Below, in pieces: positions 53,058 to 62,397 of a DNA stretch of 64,000 nt. The position numbers and the translations under genes are program-made. The stretch's first letter is position 1. The number at the start of each line of letters is the position of its first letter. Below the pieces are notes generated by a model that worked only from the letters and a program-made list of their open reading frames with translations, was not told where the DNA came from and did no database searches. This DNA is from Stenotrophomonas sp. 610A2 (lineage in GTDB: Bacteria > Pseudomonadota > Gammaproteobacteria > Xanthomonadales > Xanthomonadaceae): positions 2,356,001-2,420,000 of the forward strand of contig NZ_CP130832.1 in NCBI RefSeq assembly GCF_030549615.1, given 5' to 3'.

Positions 53058-54901
53058 GCTACCTAACCGAAGAAGATGTCGCACGGCTTCTCGCGTTACC
53101 GCGCCCGGATACCGCGGCAATGGTGGATATTGATGATGCGACTCGAAAATCTATCGACAACCGCGTCAATGCTCTCGTCGCCCTGATTGAAGGCGAGCCG
53201 ATCAAGCGCGTCTCCACACTCTACGGGATACACCGAAAGACCTGCAAGCGCATGCTTGAGTTCGCCAATGAGCCGGCGCCTAGCGGCGGTGTGCATGGAT
53301 TTGCGGTCTGCCTACCGCAGGTGCGGCTCGTTGATCCCAAGCCGCGCAACAAGGACGCACCCGTACTCAAGCATGCCTACGGCATGACGCGTCTGGTGGA
53401 TTCCCTCCCCGAGCTCAAGGCTGCGCTCATCAAGTTCAAGGGGCCTCTCCCCTCGCGTCGCCAGACGAGCCCCGCATTCAATCGTCTGTACGACGAGGTA
53501 AACCGGATCCTGCGCCGAGCCGGTCGAGGCGATGACGACTACCCACGTAACACTCGTGACGGCGGTCGGCGTGCTTTGGTTACCTACATCAAGCGTATAC
53601 GCTCCCGCACCGCCGAACTTGCAATGAGGTTCGTCGTCGATCCGGCGCTGAAGAAGTGGGCCGAGCTCTCGATTCCTGAGCCATTCGACGAGACCCAGAT
53701 CGACGGCCACTACATCGATCTCAAAGAACAGTGGTGCGCGGTCCCGCTCTCGGACGGCACGCATCGTTTGACGCGAGTGTCCGGACTGATGCTGTTGGCT
53801 GAAATCGACGTGGCCTCGCGGGCCTGCATGGGCTGGACGGTAATCGTCGACGCGGCCTATTCGCAGTTCGACTTTCTGAGGACCATCAGGCGTGCTCTGA
53901 TGCCGTGGCGCCCGAAAGATTTGACCGGGCGGCAGATGCAGTATTTACCCAACGCATGGATGCCTAACGCGATCGATGGCCCAACCCCACGCGGCCTCCG
54001 CATCTCGGTAGACAACTACAGCAGCCATCTGGCCAAGCACGCAAAAAGGGCGCTCGCGCAGGTCCGTCTGGGTGTCTACCGCTTCGGCCACGCTGGAATC
54101 CCAGAGACCCGGCCGCATATCGAGGCGTTCTTCAAGTCAATCGAAGTGCAGGTACTGCGTCACTTGGCTGGCGGCTTTGAGCCAGAGACCAAAGTGCGCG
54201 AAGAGCAGCGGGTGTCGTTGCAGAACAGCAAGGCGCACCCCATCTTCCTACACCTCGTCGAGGATATGTTGGACATCGTTTTCTCGACCTACAACGTCAC
54301 CGCCCATGAGGGCCTCCAGGGCCGCAGCCCGCGCGAGGTGATCGAAACGTACCTTTCCAACGGCGGCATGCCGCTTCGATCTAGCCGGACAGCAGAGGAT
54401 GTGCGGGATTTGGGCCGGTTCCGGATCCGCGTGACGATCCGGGGCGGGAATGGAGAACTGCCCCACGTGAACTATGGCTATGGGACCTACCGTAGCGAGA
54501 AGCTCAACACACGCCCGGATTTGATCGGTAAGACTTTCAACGGCTACATCGCCGAGGACGCGCGCTTTCTGCAGCTGCTCGACGCAAAGGGACAGCCGTA
54601 TCTGGAACTAAAGACGCTCCCACCATACGCGCTGACCGCGCATTCGCTCGATGAGCGGCGGCGAGCGCATCGATGGCGCATGAGTCGTGGGCAGCGCTGG
54701 AACGGTATCGCAGACCTGATCGACGCGTTCCACGCCGAGGTGCGCGATTCGGCCCGCCACCTACGCTGGGCGGCTGATGACATTGCTTCGGGACGCGTCC
54801 CCAAACCGAAGATCCCCCCTGATCCTGCCCCCAGCGGTGCGGCACGCACGCTAGAAGGTTTCGCCCCTCGTGGTGGCGCCGTCTCGCTGCGCCGTCGCTG
54901 A
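53054..54901 (+). CDS. tnsB: TnsB-like DDE transposase
   Basis: 615 aa. Mu/retroviral-type integrase that joins transposon 3' ends to the target. N-terminal helix-turn-helix DNA-binding part ([19 protein letters not shown]), then the DDE triad D217 (TQIDGHYID), D320 (ISVDNYSSH) and E357 ([12 protein letters not shown]), with a D-to-E gap of 36. [17 protein letters not shown] follows, then a beta-barrel domain and a basic C-terminal tail that would touch TnsC. Intact in length and active residues. Confidence 0.92.
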   Translation: MSYLTEEDVARLLALPRPDTAAMVDIDDATRKSIDNRVNALVALIEGEPIKRVSTLYGIHRKTCKRMLEFANEPAPSGGVHGFAVCLPQVRLVDPKPRNKDAPVLKHAYGMTRLVDSLPELKAALIKFKGPLPSRRQTSPAFNRLYDEVNRILRRAGRGDDDYPRNTRDGGRRALVTYIKRIRSRTAELAMRFVVDPALKKWAELSIPEPFDETQIDGHYIDLKEQWCAVPLSDGTHRLTRVSGLMLLAEIDVASRACMGWTVIVDAAYSQFDFLRTIRRALMPWRPKDLTGRQMQYLPNAWMPNAIDGPTPRGLRISVDNYSSHLAKHAKRALAQVRLGVYRFGHAGIPETRPHIEAFFKSIEVQVLRHLAGGFEPETKVREEQRVSLQNSKAHPIFLHLVEDMLDIVFSTYNVTAHEGLQGRSPREVIETYLSNGGMPLRSSRTAEDVRDLGRFRIRVTIRGGNGELPHVNYGYGTYRSEKLNTRPDLIGKTFNGYIAEDARFLQLLDAKGQPYLELKTLPPYALTAHSLDERRRAHRWRMSRGQRWNGIADLIDAFHAEVRDSARHLRWAADDIASGRVPKPKIPPDPAPSGAARTLEGFAPRGGAVSLRRR

Positions 54902-54955
54902 TCACTCGCGGCCTTGTTTCAGCCGCGACCCTTCGTCCGCACGGAGTCTTCTGCA

Positions 54956-55942
54956 ATGACCTCTGAAGTCCACCCGATTCTTCGCTACAAGCGCCCCCTG
55001 ATCTTCACCCGTCCCGGCGAGCGTCTCGCCGGGGCTACCCGAGCAAGCATTGAGATGGGTTGCGACGCCCTCTGGATCGAAGGCCACGGCCGCGTAGGCA
55101 AGACCTTTGGTGGGCGCCAGCTCGTACAGACAGATACCTGGCGCCCGTTCTCGATGTATATGACCGAGTTCACGTACAGCAAGCCACAAAAGCCCACTGA
55201 GGGGTACTTCATGACCTCCCTACTCACGCAGATGGGGCAGTCCGTCGCCGCAAGCGCAAGCAGCAATATGTTGCTCGCACGCGTGGTGCGCACACTCAAC
55301 GAACAGCGCGTTAAGCGCAGCGCCGACATGATCGCCCTTGTCTTCAACGAGGCCAACCGCTTCACTTCGGAGGAGTATGAACACGCAATGTCGATTGGCA
55401 ACGAGTTCGAAAAGACCACGCGCGTGTTCTACCTTTTCATTAATCAGAGCGATGCCGGACGGCTCGGCCGCGGCGATACCGACGCTCGACCGCCCCGCCA
55501 CATCTTCGGCCGCTACTTCATCAACTCGCACCGCTACACGGGACTGCTGTGGGACGTCCCGTCGGCTGATCGGCCGCATCAGACAATGTCAGATGTTGCT
55601 CTGGCGTTCCTAGAATACGACAAGGAGCTCACTTGGCCGGAGGGTTCCGGCGTCACGTTCACTCAGCACTGCGCGCCCAAAGCCTGGGCTAAAGGCTGGC
55701 GGCTGGGCAGTCAGATCGACATGATCCGTAAGGTCATGAATGAGGTGCGCTCTGAAGCGGGGCTACCACCCGCCACGAGCTGGCCGATGCTGACCTTCGA
55801 GAAGTTCGTCTATACGGTGCTGGTGCGTATCGCGATGGAAGACTCGAACTTCCTCGAGCTTACCGAGGCTCAGGTGCGCGAAGTGCTGTTTCGAGTCGCA
55901 TATCTGGAGATCGAGCCAGGCTACGAGGGGATCTCAGCATGA
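54956..55942 (+). CDS. tnsC: TnsC/TniB-like AAA+ regulator
   Basis: 328 aa from the ATG at 54956. AAA+ ATPase that links target choice to the transposase. Walker A GHGRVGKT (43-50) is normal. The Walker B position reads MIALVFNEANRF, with Asn where Asp is expected, so ATP hydrolysis may be slow. VFYLFINQS is the sensor 1 strand. Followed by a 4-bp overlap (ATGA) with the tniQ gene. Confidence 0.87.
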   Translation: MTSEVHPILRYKRPLIFTRPGERLAGATRASIEMGCDALWIEGHGRVGKTFGGRQLVQTDTWRPFSMYMTEFTYSKPQKPTEGYFMTSLLTQMGQSVAASASSNMLLARVVRTLNEQRVKRSADMIALVFNEANRFTSEEYEHAMSIGNEFEKTTRVFYLFINQSDAGRLGRGDTDARPPRHIFGRYFINSHRYTGLLWDVPSADRPHQTMSDVALAFLEYDKELTWPEGSGVTFTQHCAPKAWAKGWRLGSQIDMIRKVMNEVRSEAGLPPATSWPMLTFEKFVYTVLVRIAMEDSNFLELTEAQVREVLFRVAYLEIEPGYEGISA

Positions 55943-57459
55943 GCATTGCGATTCCCGGCTCTTACATCGAACTCCGCGGTACCCGCCCGCGTAGCGAACT
56001 CTCGCCCTACGCGGAGGTTTTGACCTCCCCATTCGCTGGCAGCGATCAGTCTGGGATCCCGGCCGCTTCGGGGTTCGGAACGCTCGCGAAGATTGTCCGC
56101 CTTAACCTTATGGCACCGAATGAGTTGACTAGCCTGATGGGCATTCGGGTCCGCCGGGCCGACGACTTATCGGCCGTTATGACCTTCTCGGAGGCCCGCC
56201 AGATCGCCGTTGCCCGATCGCTGCGATTGCCGACGGTTCCCGCAGAATGGAACATGTCAACTTGGTTTCCCTTCAAGGCACCCTCCTCCCTACTGGCGAC
56301 CGGCTGGACCTTCCGCTATTGTCCGGAATGCCTGCTCGGGGGTTACCACACCCTTTTGCATCAGCTGCCATGGGTCCACCGTTGCGCCTGGCATGACGTC
56401 GCACTACGGGATGACTGCCAGCACTGCGGCATGCCAGTCGCGGTAAAGGCAGACTGGGTGGCCGGTGCGAACCTAGAATGCACATGCGGCCAGAGCCCAC
56501 TGGATGCAGACTTGATCTTGCGCGCTACCGCACCTGAAGGCGCCAAGCTGTTTACTGACCAGTACCTGCATTGGGCTGCCAAGGAGCGCTCGCATTCCTC
56601 GTTAGTAATTCCGGACCTCGTGGACAACCCGAGGCCTGCACTAGCAGCGCTGGTCGAACTGCCCGGCCATTGGCGCAGGCGTATTCGCGCGGTTACCAAC
56701 CCACGTGTCAGTGCCCCTCGTCGCCTGCCGTACTCTTTCCCCATAGTGCATGTTCGAACCCTAATGCGTTCCGAGCGCGCCCCGTTGCCCGATCGCGATG
56801 GCCTATGCGAACTTGAACAGGTTCGAAGCGACCGGCCAGGATTTCTGACTACGCCTAAGAGGCTCAAGCCGATAATGTCAGCTGTCGCAGCGAATCTCGC
56901 GCTGCGGCTGCCAGCAAAATCGCTGACCGATCGTGAAATGAGCTTGTTTCTGGCCGGAATCGGTATCGAGGCTCCCGAATCGTTCGCTCCGGCCAGTCGC
57001 CGGTTCTCCGGTGAAGTGTCGATGTTGCCGCCAAGCTATATAGGCAATCGGCAGTTCCTCAACCTGCTGTGCGTTCATCCTTGTACCTACCGCTTGGTGG
57101 CCGGGCTGGTGGATGCCGCGCTCGAAGGACGGAGCCTTTTTGACTTCCATGCCCAAGCGAGTCATCAGGAGTTCGACTTGCTCATGCGCAGCTGCGGGCA
57201 GGTCTTGGCCCGTGGATATGCTGAGGGTCTCCGCTCAACACTCGCGGTTCACGTGCCGGAACTCTACAGCCAGCCTCGTCTGAGCCCGCGTTTGCGGCAA
57301 CCCTGGGCCTTGCTGCGCAAAGACAGCGGCCGGCTATCCAGTATCCGCGTGGCCTGGATGTCCCTGTCGTGTGCCAGCCGCGGGGAAGCGGCTGTGCTGG
57401 AATCCGCGAATCAGGCGAAGCAGCGCCGCAGCCGCTCTGGGAGGCGCCGGCGGAAGTAA
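55939..57459 (+). CDS. tniQ: TniQ/TnsD-like target selector
   Basis: 506 aa. The zinc-binding core C128-P-E-C131, H141, C149, H152, C160 and C163 (YCPECLLGGYHTLLHQL, HRCAWHDVAL, CQHCG) defines TniQ. A second Cys pair is at CTCGQ near 180. The rest is helical, and the C-terminal end is very basic (KQRRSRSGRRRRK). Length falls between TniQ of Tn5053 and TnsD. With no CRISPR genes in the window, target choice should be by protein. Last gene of the four. Confidence 0.9.
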   Translation: MSIAIPGSYIELRGTRPRSELSPYAEVLTSPFAGSDQSGIPAASGFGTLAKIVRLNLMAPNELTSLMGIRVRRADDLSAVMTFSEARQIAVARSLRLPTVPAEWNMSTWFPFKAPSSLLATGWTFRYCPECLLGGYHTLLHQLPWVHRCAWHDVALRDDCQHCGMPVAVKADWVAGANLECTCGQSPLDADLILRATAPEGAKLFTDQYLHWAAKERSHSSLVIPDLVDNPRPALAALVELPGHWRRRIRAVTNPRVSAPRRLPYSFPIVHVRTLMRSERAPLPDRDGLCELEQVRSDRPGFLTTPKRLKPIMSAVAANLALRLPAKSLTDREMSLFLAGIGIEAPESFAPASRRFSGEVSMLPPSYIGNRQFLNLLCVHPCTYRLVAGLVDAALEGRSLFDFHAQASHQEFDLLMRSCGQVLARGYAEGLRSTLAVHVPELYSQPRLSPRLRQPWALLRKDSGRLSSIRVAWMSLSCASRGEAAVLESANQAKQRRSRSGRRRRK

Positions 57460-57492
57460 GCCCCCTCTAGACTGCAGCGCCCGGAAAGGTGT

Positions 57493-57518
57493 GCATCCGA
57501 CCATGGTAGGCCGGATGC
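57493..57518 (+). terminator. Hairpin after tniQ
   Basis: GCATCCG (57493-57499) and CGGATGC (57512-57518), 33 bp after the tniQ stop; inner CCATGG palindrome; no T-run. Confidence 0.35.
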
Positions 57519-57686
57519 GAGGCCCCACAACAATGCGTAGCTGGCAAGAGGGAGTCCGCGACTGTGCAGCGACCAGCGCAGAAAGAAATGTGCACTGGCA
57601 CACCGCGGGGTCGGAAAATCAATCAGTTACTGAAAGCACTCGGATCTGCGCTGCCCACCTCCTAAGGATTCGGGAGAAATTGAGCC

Positions 57687-58007
57687 ATGAGCGGCAGCTA
57701 CAACATCGACCGTAAGCCACCATGCTGGCCGAGTGGCGAACAATGCCCAAATGCGTGTGCGTCTGCGCACCACCGGCACGTTATTGAGAACCACGTCGAG
57801 CTCCACGGCCCTTGGGCTGGTTGGCGACTGGCTGGCCACGACCTGGTGGCACCGTCCGGCGAAGGTATCCCAGAGCGCCGGCTGCGGGGCCTGCTTTGGC
57901 GTGCTGATGCCTCCGATTTACGCGACGCGACACGTAAACGGAACGCTGCACGAAAAGTGCGTCAGCAGTCGTTGGTCGCGGGAACGCCACTTCGGAACGC
58001 GGGCTAG
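57687..58007 (+). CDS. Small hypothetical protein (GPWAGWRLAGHDLV family)
   Basis: 106 aa with a GGGAGAAATTGAGCC ribosome site. MSGSYNIDRKPPCWPSGEQC followed by VELHGPWAGWRLAGHDLVAP and RLRGLLWRADASDLRDATRKRN. From memory, proteins of this sort occur in Xanthomonad phages and islands; function unknown. It follows tniQ by 227 bp and could be cargo of the Tn7-like element or independent. Confidence 0.6.
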   Translation: MSGSYNIDRKPPCWPSGEQCPNACASAHHRHVIENHVELHGPWAGWRLAGHDLVAPSGEGIPERRLRGLLWRADASDLRDATRKRNAARKVRQQSLVAGTPLRNAG

Positions 58008-58045
58008 GTAACGGCGTCAACGCAGGGGCAACACCTCTGCGCGCC

Positions 58046-58499
58046 CTATTTGCAAGCGTTATGGACGGCGTTGTCATAGGCACTGGAAAGAGCAAAAGAG
58101 CGCCTAGTGCCTGCTGCGTTGTAGACAACATCTCGTTGCCGCTTGGCACTCTCGCAAGCGTAGCTCGAACCCGTAGTGCGGATCGTCGCTCCTGTAGCGC
58201 GACCACCACCGCCTCCGCCAACAGAAGCAACGTTCGGGCAGCTGTGCTGCAGCAACTTCAGGATCCATCTGGGCAAGCCGAGCCCGTACATACGGGTTGT
58301 CTTAATCCGGTACAGCCTCCCAAGTCTTGACTGCTGGACCGTTCGCGCAAGGATGGGACTGGTAAGAATCCGGCTTTCTACGCTCGACGCACTTGTAGAC
58401 CCGTTGGGCACCCGCGCTGCCAGACAGCGCCAGCAGACTAGCTACAAGAATCCCCTGTACATCCCGGCTCCCTGCTGGACATGAGCCAAAATCATACAA
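58046..58499 (-). pseudogene. Broken DUF4124-type exported protein gene
   Basis: The first part (58499-58302) has a signal peptide and QRVYKCVERRKPDSYQSHPC, as in DUF4124 proteins, then meets a TAA. The same frame continues (DNPYVRARLAQMDPEVAAA), and after a frameshift near 58220 the original C-terminus resumes (YACESAKRQRDVVYNAAGTR to HNACK). At least one nonsense and one frameshift change. Confidence 0.7.
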
Positions 58500-58528
58500 A
58501 TAGATGGCTGGCTAAATTTAGTGACGAA

Positions 58529-58660
58529 TCACGTAAATAGTGCCAACAGGCCGATGTGGGCAATGTAGAAGCCGTAGAAGGCCCGGCGCGTCCTGGGCAC
58601 ACGCAGATCCAAACGCAGCTGCACCCAGCCAGAAATGGCTATCAACGCGCATGGTGGCGA
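58529..58660 (-). pseudogene. Possible tail of a TraX-like membrane protein
   Basis: GWVQLRLDLRVPRTRRAFYG then FYIAHIGLLALFT and a stop, with no upstream gene. RRAFYGFYIAHIGLLAL is like the last helix of TraX-family acyltransferases. Too short to be sure. Confidence 0.25.
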
Positions 58661-58666
58661 ACGCCA

Positions 58667-59131
58667 CTATCGCTGGCATGTTCTACCAATGTCGATTCCG
58701 TCTCGATACTTCAATAGAAAAATATCGATCCCACTTGGCTTGACTGGCTGGCTTTGGTTATTTCTGTTCTCAGTTGGAGTGAGTCGGTCGCGCAAATGTT
58801 CGCGAAACTCATTGACGCGAGGAGCGCGTTGATCAGCTGCAAAATACGTAAGGATAGATAGATACTCCGATCCATTTATTAACGTTAACACCGGAACTCC
58901 TTTGCAATTGAACTGAAGCGACTGGGATGAAGAGTCACCTGCTATTAGCTCAATGCCATCGCGGCCGACGGCTTGCTCAAGTGATATGGCCTCAGCACGA
59001 ACGTTGCGAAACTCGCTGGGTGCCAATGGCATGAATGTTTCATGCCGCGCTTCGAACGTTGCCGGAGAACAAGCCCAAAAAGCTACAGCTAAAACTGCGA
59101 TCATTGCAAATCCAACTGAAAGAGTTTTCAT
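58667..59131 (-). CDS. Hypothetical exported or lipid-anchored protein
   Basis: 154 aa from the ATG at 59131. An N-terminal hydrophobic stretch (MKTLSVGFAMIAVLAVAFWAC) ends in a Cys that could be lipidated, though the box is not canonical. The rest has no known family. It shares ATGA with the stop of the small gene upstream. AT-richer than the neighbours. Confidence 0.55.
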   Translation of the reverse strand: MKTLSVGFAMIAVLAVAFWACSPATFEARHETFMPLAPSEFRNVRAEAISLEQAVGRDGIELIAGDSSSQSLQFNCKGVPVLTLINGSEYLSILTYFAADQRAPRVNEFREHLRDRLTPTENRNNQSQPVKPSGIDIFLLKYRDGIDIGRTCQR

Positions 59132-59358
59132 TTCAACTTCCTGAGCTGCCCTGAGCTTATCTTTGATGCGCCAGTTATGTTCATCTGCCAAGCTCCAAAG
59201 TACAGGTAGCCAATGACATAATTAGTTAGCATGGCAGAAGTGTTTATACTGTAGCCAAACCCATATGTTTGCAGGTTGACGGCCCCGTTGCCCTGGTAAA
59301 GCCTGCTGACCACTGAGCCAGCATGAAAGGCATGCGAGGACGTAGTGCTGTTAATCAT
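59128..59358 (-). CDS. Small hypothetical protein coupled to the next gene
   Basis: 76 aa from the ATG at 59358: MINSTTSSHAFHAGSVVSRL and TYGFGYSINTSAMLTNYVIG with many Asn, Ser, Gly and Tyr, ending GQLRKLK. The stop overlaps the next start by 4 bp, which supports translation. The upstream part of the same frame only shadows the AraC gene. No family known. Confidence 0.42.
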   Translation of the reverse strand: MINSTTSSHAFHAGSVVSRLYQGNGAVNLQTYGFGYSINTSAMLTNYVIGYLYFGAWQMNITGASKISSGQLRKLK

Positions 59359-59466
59359 GTAATTCGCGCTGCTCACCCACACCGCGCAGCAACAGCAAGA
59401 TCCCGCAAACGCCCTCCCCCGCCCTACGTTACGCTCCCACCCAGTCACTGGTACGGAACAGGCGTC

Positions 59467-60291
59467 ATGGGTGCGGCACGCAAGGCCTTGTGGTACATCG
59501 AAAGCCATTTTGCCGAGAACCCCTCGCTGGCCCAGATCGCCGAGGCGGTCGAACTCTCGCCGTTCCACCTCTCCCGCCTGTTCCAGGTCACTACCGGGAC
59601 CTCGATGGCGCGCTACCTTCGTGTGCGTCGACTGACCGAGGCGGCACGGTCCCTGGCTGCTGGCAGCGAGCCCATCCTGGATGTCGCCCTGGCCGCAGGC
59701 TACGCCTCGCATGCTGCGTTTACCAATGCCTTCACCGAGCAGTTCAAGCTGCCCCCGGAACAGGTTCGCCGGAACGGTCTGCACGGCCTCGCGCTGCTTG
59801 AGGCCATCAAGCTCGACGCCCCGCCCCTGCCCTGCGAGGTGGAGCCGGTACGTCGCCGGCAGGGCCCGCTGCGTGTGGCGGGCATCCGCGCTCGCCACAC
59901 CGCCGCTACGGTGGCGTCCATTCCCTCGCAATGGCAGCAGTTGGCGCTGACACGGGAGCTCGGCAAGGACATTGCCTTCGGGGTCTGCTGCAACCGCGAT
60001 GGCGAGGGTGCCTTCGACTACATCGCCGGCATGGAGATCGGTGCGAGCGCTGCCGTGCCTTCGCCGTGGCATGCCGTTTCCATTCCGGCCGGGGACTATC
60101 TGGTGGCGTGGCATGCGGGCCACATCTCGACCATCCGCTCCACTTGGTACTGGCTGTTGAACGACTACCTGCCCCGCTCTGGCCTGAGCCTCGCCGACGC
60201 ACCCGACTTTGAACGCTATGACGCCCGCTTCGACGACCGCACCGGAAACGGCGGGGTGGAGATCTGGCTGCCGCTGTCCGACCTGAGTTGA
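59467..60291 (+). CDS. AraC-family regulator with a GyrI-like effector domain
   Basis: 274 aa from the ATG at 59467. N-terminal AraC helix-turn-helix pair (ENPSLAQIAEAVELSPFHLSRLFQ; ILDVALAAGYASHAAFTNAF), then a GyrI-like small-molecule-binding domain ending FERYDARFDDRTGNGGVEIWLPL. MarA/Rob-like arrangement with the DNA-binding part first. It is followed 17 bp later by an exported hydrolase gene on the same strand, a likely co-transcribed partner. Confidence 0.9.
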   Translation: MGAARKALWYIESHFAENPSLAQIAEAVELSPFHLSRLFQVTTGTSMARYLRVRRLTEAARSLAAGSEPILDVALAAGYASHAAFTNAFTEQFKLPPEQVRRNGLHGLALLEAIKLDAPPLPCEVEPVRRRQGPLRVAGIRARHTAATVASIPSQWQQLALTRELGKDIAFGVCCNRDGEGAFDYIAGMEIGASAAVPSPWHAVSIPAGDYLVAWHAGHISTIRSTWYWLLNDYLPRSGLSLADAPDFERYDARFDDRTGNGGVEIWLPLSDLS

Positions 60292-60308
60292 TCCAAGGAG
60301 ATCCATTC

Positions 60309-61391
60309 GTGCGAGTAGTGCCCTACACATTCTTCCTGCTGAGCTGTCTGTTCGCACCGCTGTCATGGGCGGCTGCACCCTCCCCCGCTGTTGGCGAAAC
60401 CCATGGTGTGGCCCACACGCCCAGCGCAGCAATCCGCGATGCCGGGCAAAGCGACCAAGTGCGCTACAACGTGTGGTATCCGGCGCAGCCAGGCGTAAAA
60501 CAACAGCCGCTGGAGATCGGACCGCCGGGTGCACCGCTGTTCGTGGCGGGGTCTTCTGCCGTCGATGCCCCCGTTGCGCCGGGCCGCTGGCCCGTACTGC
60601 TGCTGTCACACGGCAACGGCGGCAGTGCCCGCATGATGGGCTGGTTCGGCACCGCCCTGGCGCAATCAGGGTATGTAGTGGTCGCGGTAGACCATCCCGG
60701 CAACAACGGTGTGGACGCGATGACCGAAGCCGGAAGTATTCTGGTGTGGAACCGGGCCGATGACCTCGCTGTGGCATTGGCTGCGGTGCAGGCTGACCCC
60801 GTGCTGGCTCCGCATGTAGATGCGGGCCGGCTGGGGCTGGTGGGATATTCGGCCGGTGGGTTCACCGCATTGGTGGCTGCTGGCGCGCGGCCGGACATGA
60901 CCCGGTTGGCCGCCTTCTGCAACGCATCGCCTAAGGACGGGGTATGCATGCCCCAGGCTGAGAATCCGGAAATGACCCTTGAGCGAAGGATGGCGGCGGC
61001 TGCTACGCCGGAGCTGGCACCTTGGGTAGCCAGGTCGGCGGAGGATCGCCGCATTCCCAACGTTCGCGCTGTGTTCCTGATGGCACCGGCGATTGTGCAG
61101 GCATTCGTACCGGGTGAGCTCGCACAGTTGGAGGTTCCGTTGTCGGTGGTTGTGGGCGAGTCCGACGCGATTGCCTCGCCCGCCAGTAACAGCAAGGTCA
61201 TTGCCGAGGCGAATGACAAAACGCGACTTCAGGTAATCCCTTTGGTAGGTCACTACGACTTCCTTGCCGACTGCACGGAACTGGGCCGTGAGCGGGTAGG
61301 AAAGCTGTGCGAGGTAAAGGCCGACAAGCAGGCTACGCATCAGGCAGCAATACAGCTTGCCAAGTCGCTGTTTGATTCAGCCCTTCGGTAG
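60309..61391 (+). CDS. Exported alpha/beta hydrolase (dienelactone hydrolase/PAF-acetylhydrolase-like)
   Basis: 360 aa from the GTG at 60309, preceded by AAGGAG. Signal peptide (RVVPYTFFLLSCLFAPLSWAA), then an alpha/beta hydrolase with oxyanion region LLLSHGNGGSAR, nucleophile elbow GYSAGG, and catalytic His in VGHYDFLADC. The acid residue is probably in GESDAI. Substrate unknown; an ester is likely. Transcribed with the AraC regulator. Confidence 0.87.
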   Translation: MRVVPYTFFLLSCLFAPLSWAAAPSPAVGETHGVAHTPSAAIRDAGQSDQVRYNVWYPAQPGVKQQPLEIGPPGAPLFVAGSSAVDAPVAPGRWPVLLLSHGNGGSARMMGWFGTALAQSGYVVVAVDHPGNNGVDAMTEAGSILVWNRADDLAVALAAVQADPVLAPHVDAGRLGLVGYSAGGFTALVAAGARPDMTRLAAFCNASPKDGVCMPQAENPEMTLERRMAAAATPELAPWVARSAEDRRIPNVRAVFLMAPAIVQAFVPGELAQLEVPLSVVVGESDAIASPASNSKVIAEANDKTRLQVIPLVGHYDFLADCTELGRERVGKLCEVKADKQATHQAAIQLAKSLFDSALR

Positions 61392-61417
61392 GTGCACCTA
61401 GGAGAGCCGCTTGGCGA

Positions 61418-61444
61418 TGTCCGCTCGAAGCCAGAAGCGGTCAT
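61418..61444. repeat. CGGCCAGAAGCGGAC-type hairpin repeat, copy 5
   Basis: GATGTCCGCTCGAAGCCAGA followed by AGCGGTC; degenerate. Confidence 0.45.
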
Positions 61445-61491
61445 CCAGCAACGTATAGAATGCGTGCACTACGTCGCGCGGATAGCTCGCA

Positions 61492-62037
61492 TTGACTGGC
61501 AGAAACTTCCATGTGATTACAGGCGCTTCAGGGGGCGGGAAGTCGACCCTGGTACGTGCGCTGGGCGAGCTCGGCTACTCAGTGATGCCCGAGAGCGCTC
61601 TCTCTGTCCTGCAGGAACAGGAGCAGCGCAGCGCTTCCCCCTTAGCGAAAGCCAACCTGCAGGCATTCATGGAGGAAGTGCTTGAGCGAAGCATTCGGGC
61701 CTACGATGCCGCCCAGCTGCTGACCCCGCCCGTGTTCTTCGACCGGGCGCTTCCAGAGTGTCTGGAGCACATGCGCCTTCTCAACCTTGAGATCAAACCG
61801 GAGTTCGAGGCTTGGCTGGATCAACGCCGATACGCGGATACCGTGTTCGTCGTGCAGCCGTGGCCGGAAATTTACGTTCAGGACCGCTGGCGGACGGCCG
61901 ACTTCGCAAGGGCATCGCGATCTTTCGAGCCCACCGTCGCTGCTTATACCGACAGAGGCTATGGCATGCGGATTGTTCCTCAAGTGTCGGTCGAGGAACG
62001 AGTAGCGTTTGTTCTCCAACACACAGTGGTCCGCTAA
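61492..62037 (+). CDS. AAA_28-family P-loop NTPase
   Basis: 181 aa. P-loop GASGGGKST (11-19) and a thymidylate-kinase-like fold with VFFDRALPECLEHM and VFVVQPWPEIYVQDRWR, typical of AAA_28 proteins of unknown substrate. The TTG start lacks a good ribosome site. Complete in length. Confidence 0.78.
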   Translation: MTGRNFHVITGASGGGKSTLVRALGELGYSVMPESALSVLQEQEQRSASPLAKANLQAFMEEVLERSIRAYDAAQLLTPPVFFDRALPECLEHMRLLNLEIKPEFEAWLDQRRYADTVFVVQPWPEIYVQDRWRTADFARASRSFEPTVAAYTDRGYGMRIVPQVSVEERVAFVLQHTVVR

Positions 62038-62055
62038 CGGCCAGTAGCGGACGTC
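62038..62055. repeat. CGGCCAGAAGCGGAC-type repeat, half copy
   Basis: CGGCCAGTAGCGGACGT, only the right half of the family. Confidence 0.4.
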
Positions 62056-62130
62056 TGAGCTGATGCTCGGCTTCTATTCGGAAGTAGCAACGTCCCCGGC
62101 CTACTCATGAATGGCAGCGTTCCGCGTTAG

Positions 62131-62397
62131 ACGCGTGATGCTTGGTTCGGAAAGACCCTGGACACCCTGCGGCGCACACTCATCCTGCAGGGGACCATGG
62201 ACCCGAAAACTGCAGGCGCTGGCGCCAAAGAGTACGCGTCCACGCTTGGCAGCTCGGGGGCCGGCACTTTCCACATGGTGGACCGCGGCGCCCATCTGCT
62301 GGCGTTGGTGCCGCCACACTGCTTTGTTGCGGCAGTCGATGCTTCCATTGGTAGCGACGTGCTGAGCGAGCACTGTGCAGAGCCAGCGCCAGGGTGA
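62131..62397 (+). pseudogene. C-terminal relic of an alpha/beta hydrolase
   Basis: 88 codons with no start: LRRTLILQGTMDPKT, then GAGTFHMVDRGAHLLALV and HCFVAAVDASI. The pattern (LxLQGxxDPxT, later GAHxxAL) is that of the C-terminal part of TAP-like or proline-iminopeptidase-like hydrolases. A stop lies directly upstream. Confidence 0.5.

Noticed and set aside
59359..60777. Upstream part of a long minus-strand frame reaching 60777
   Set aside because: Antisense to the AraC and hydrolase genes; only the last 76 codons (59358-59128) look like protein and were kept.
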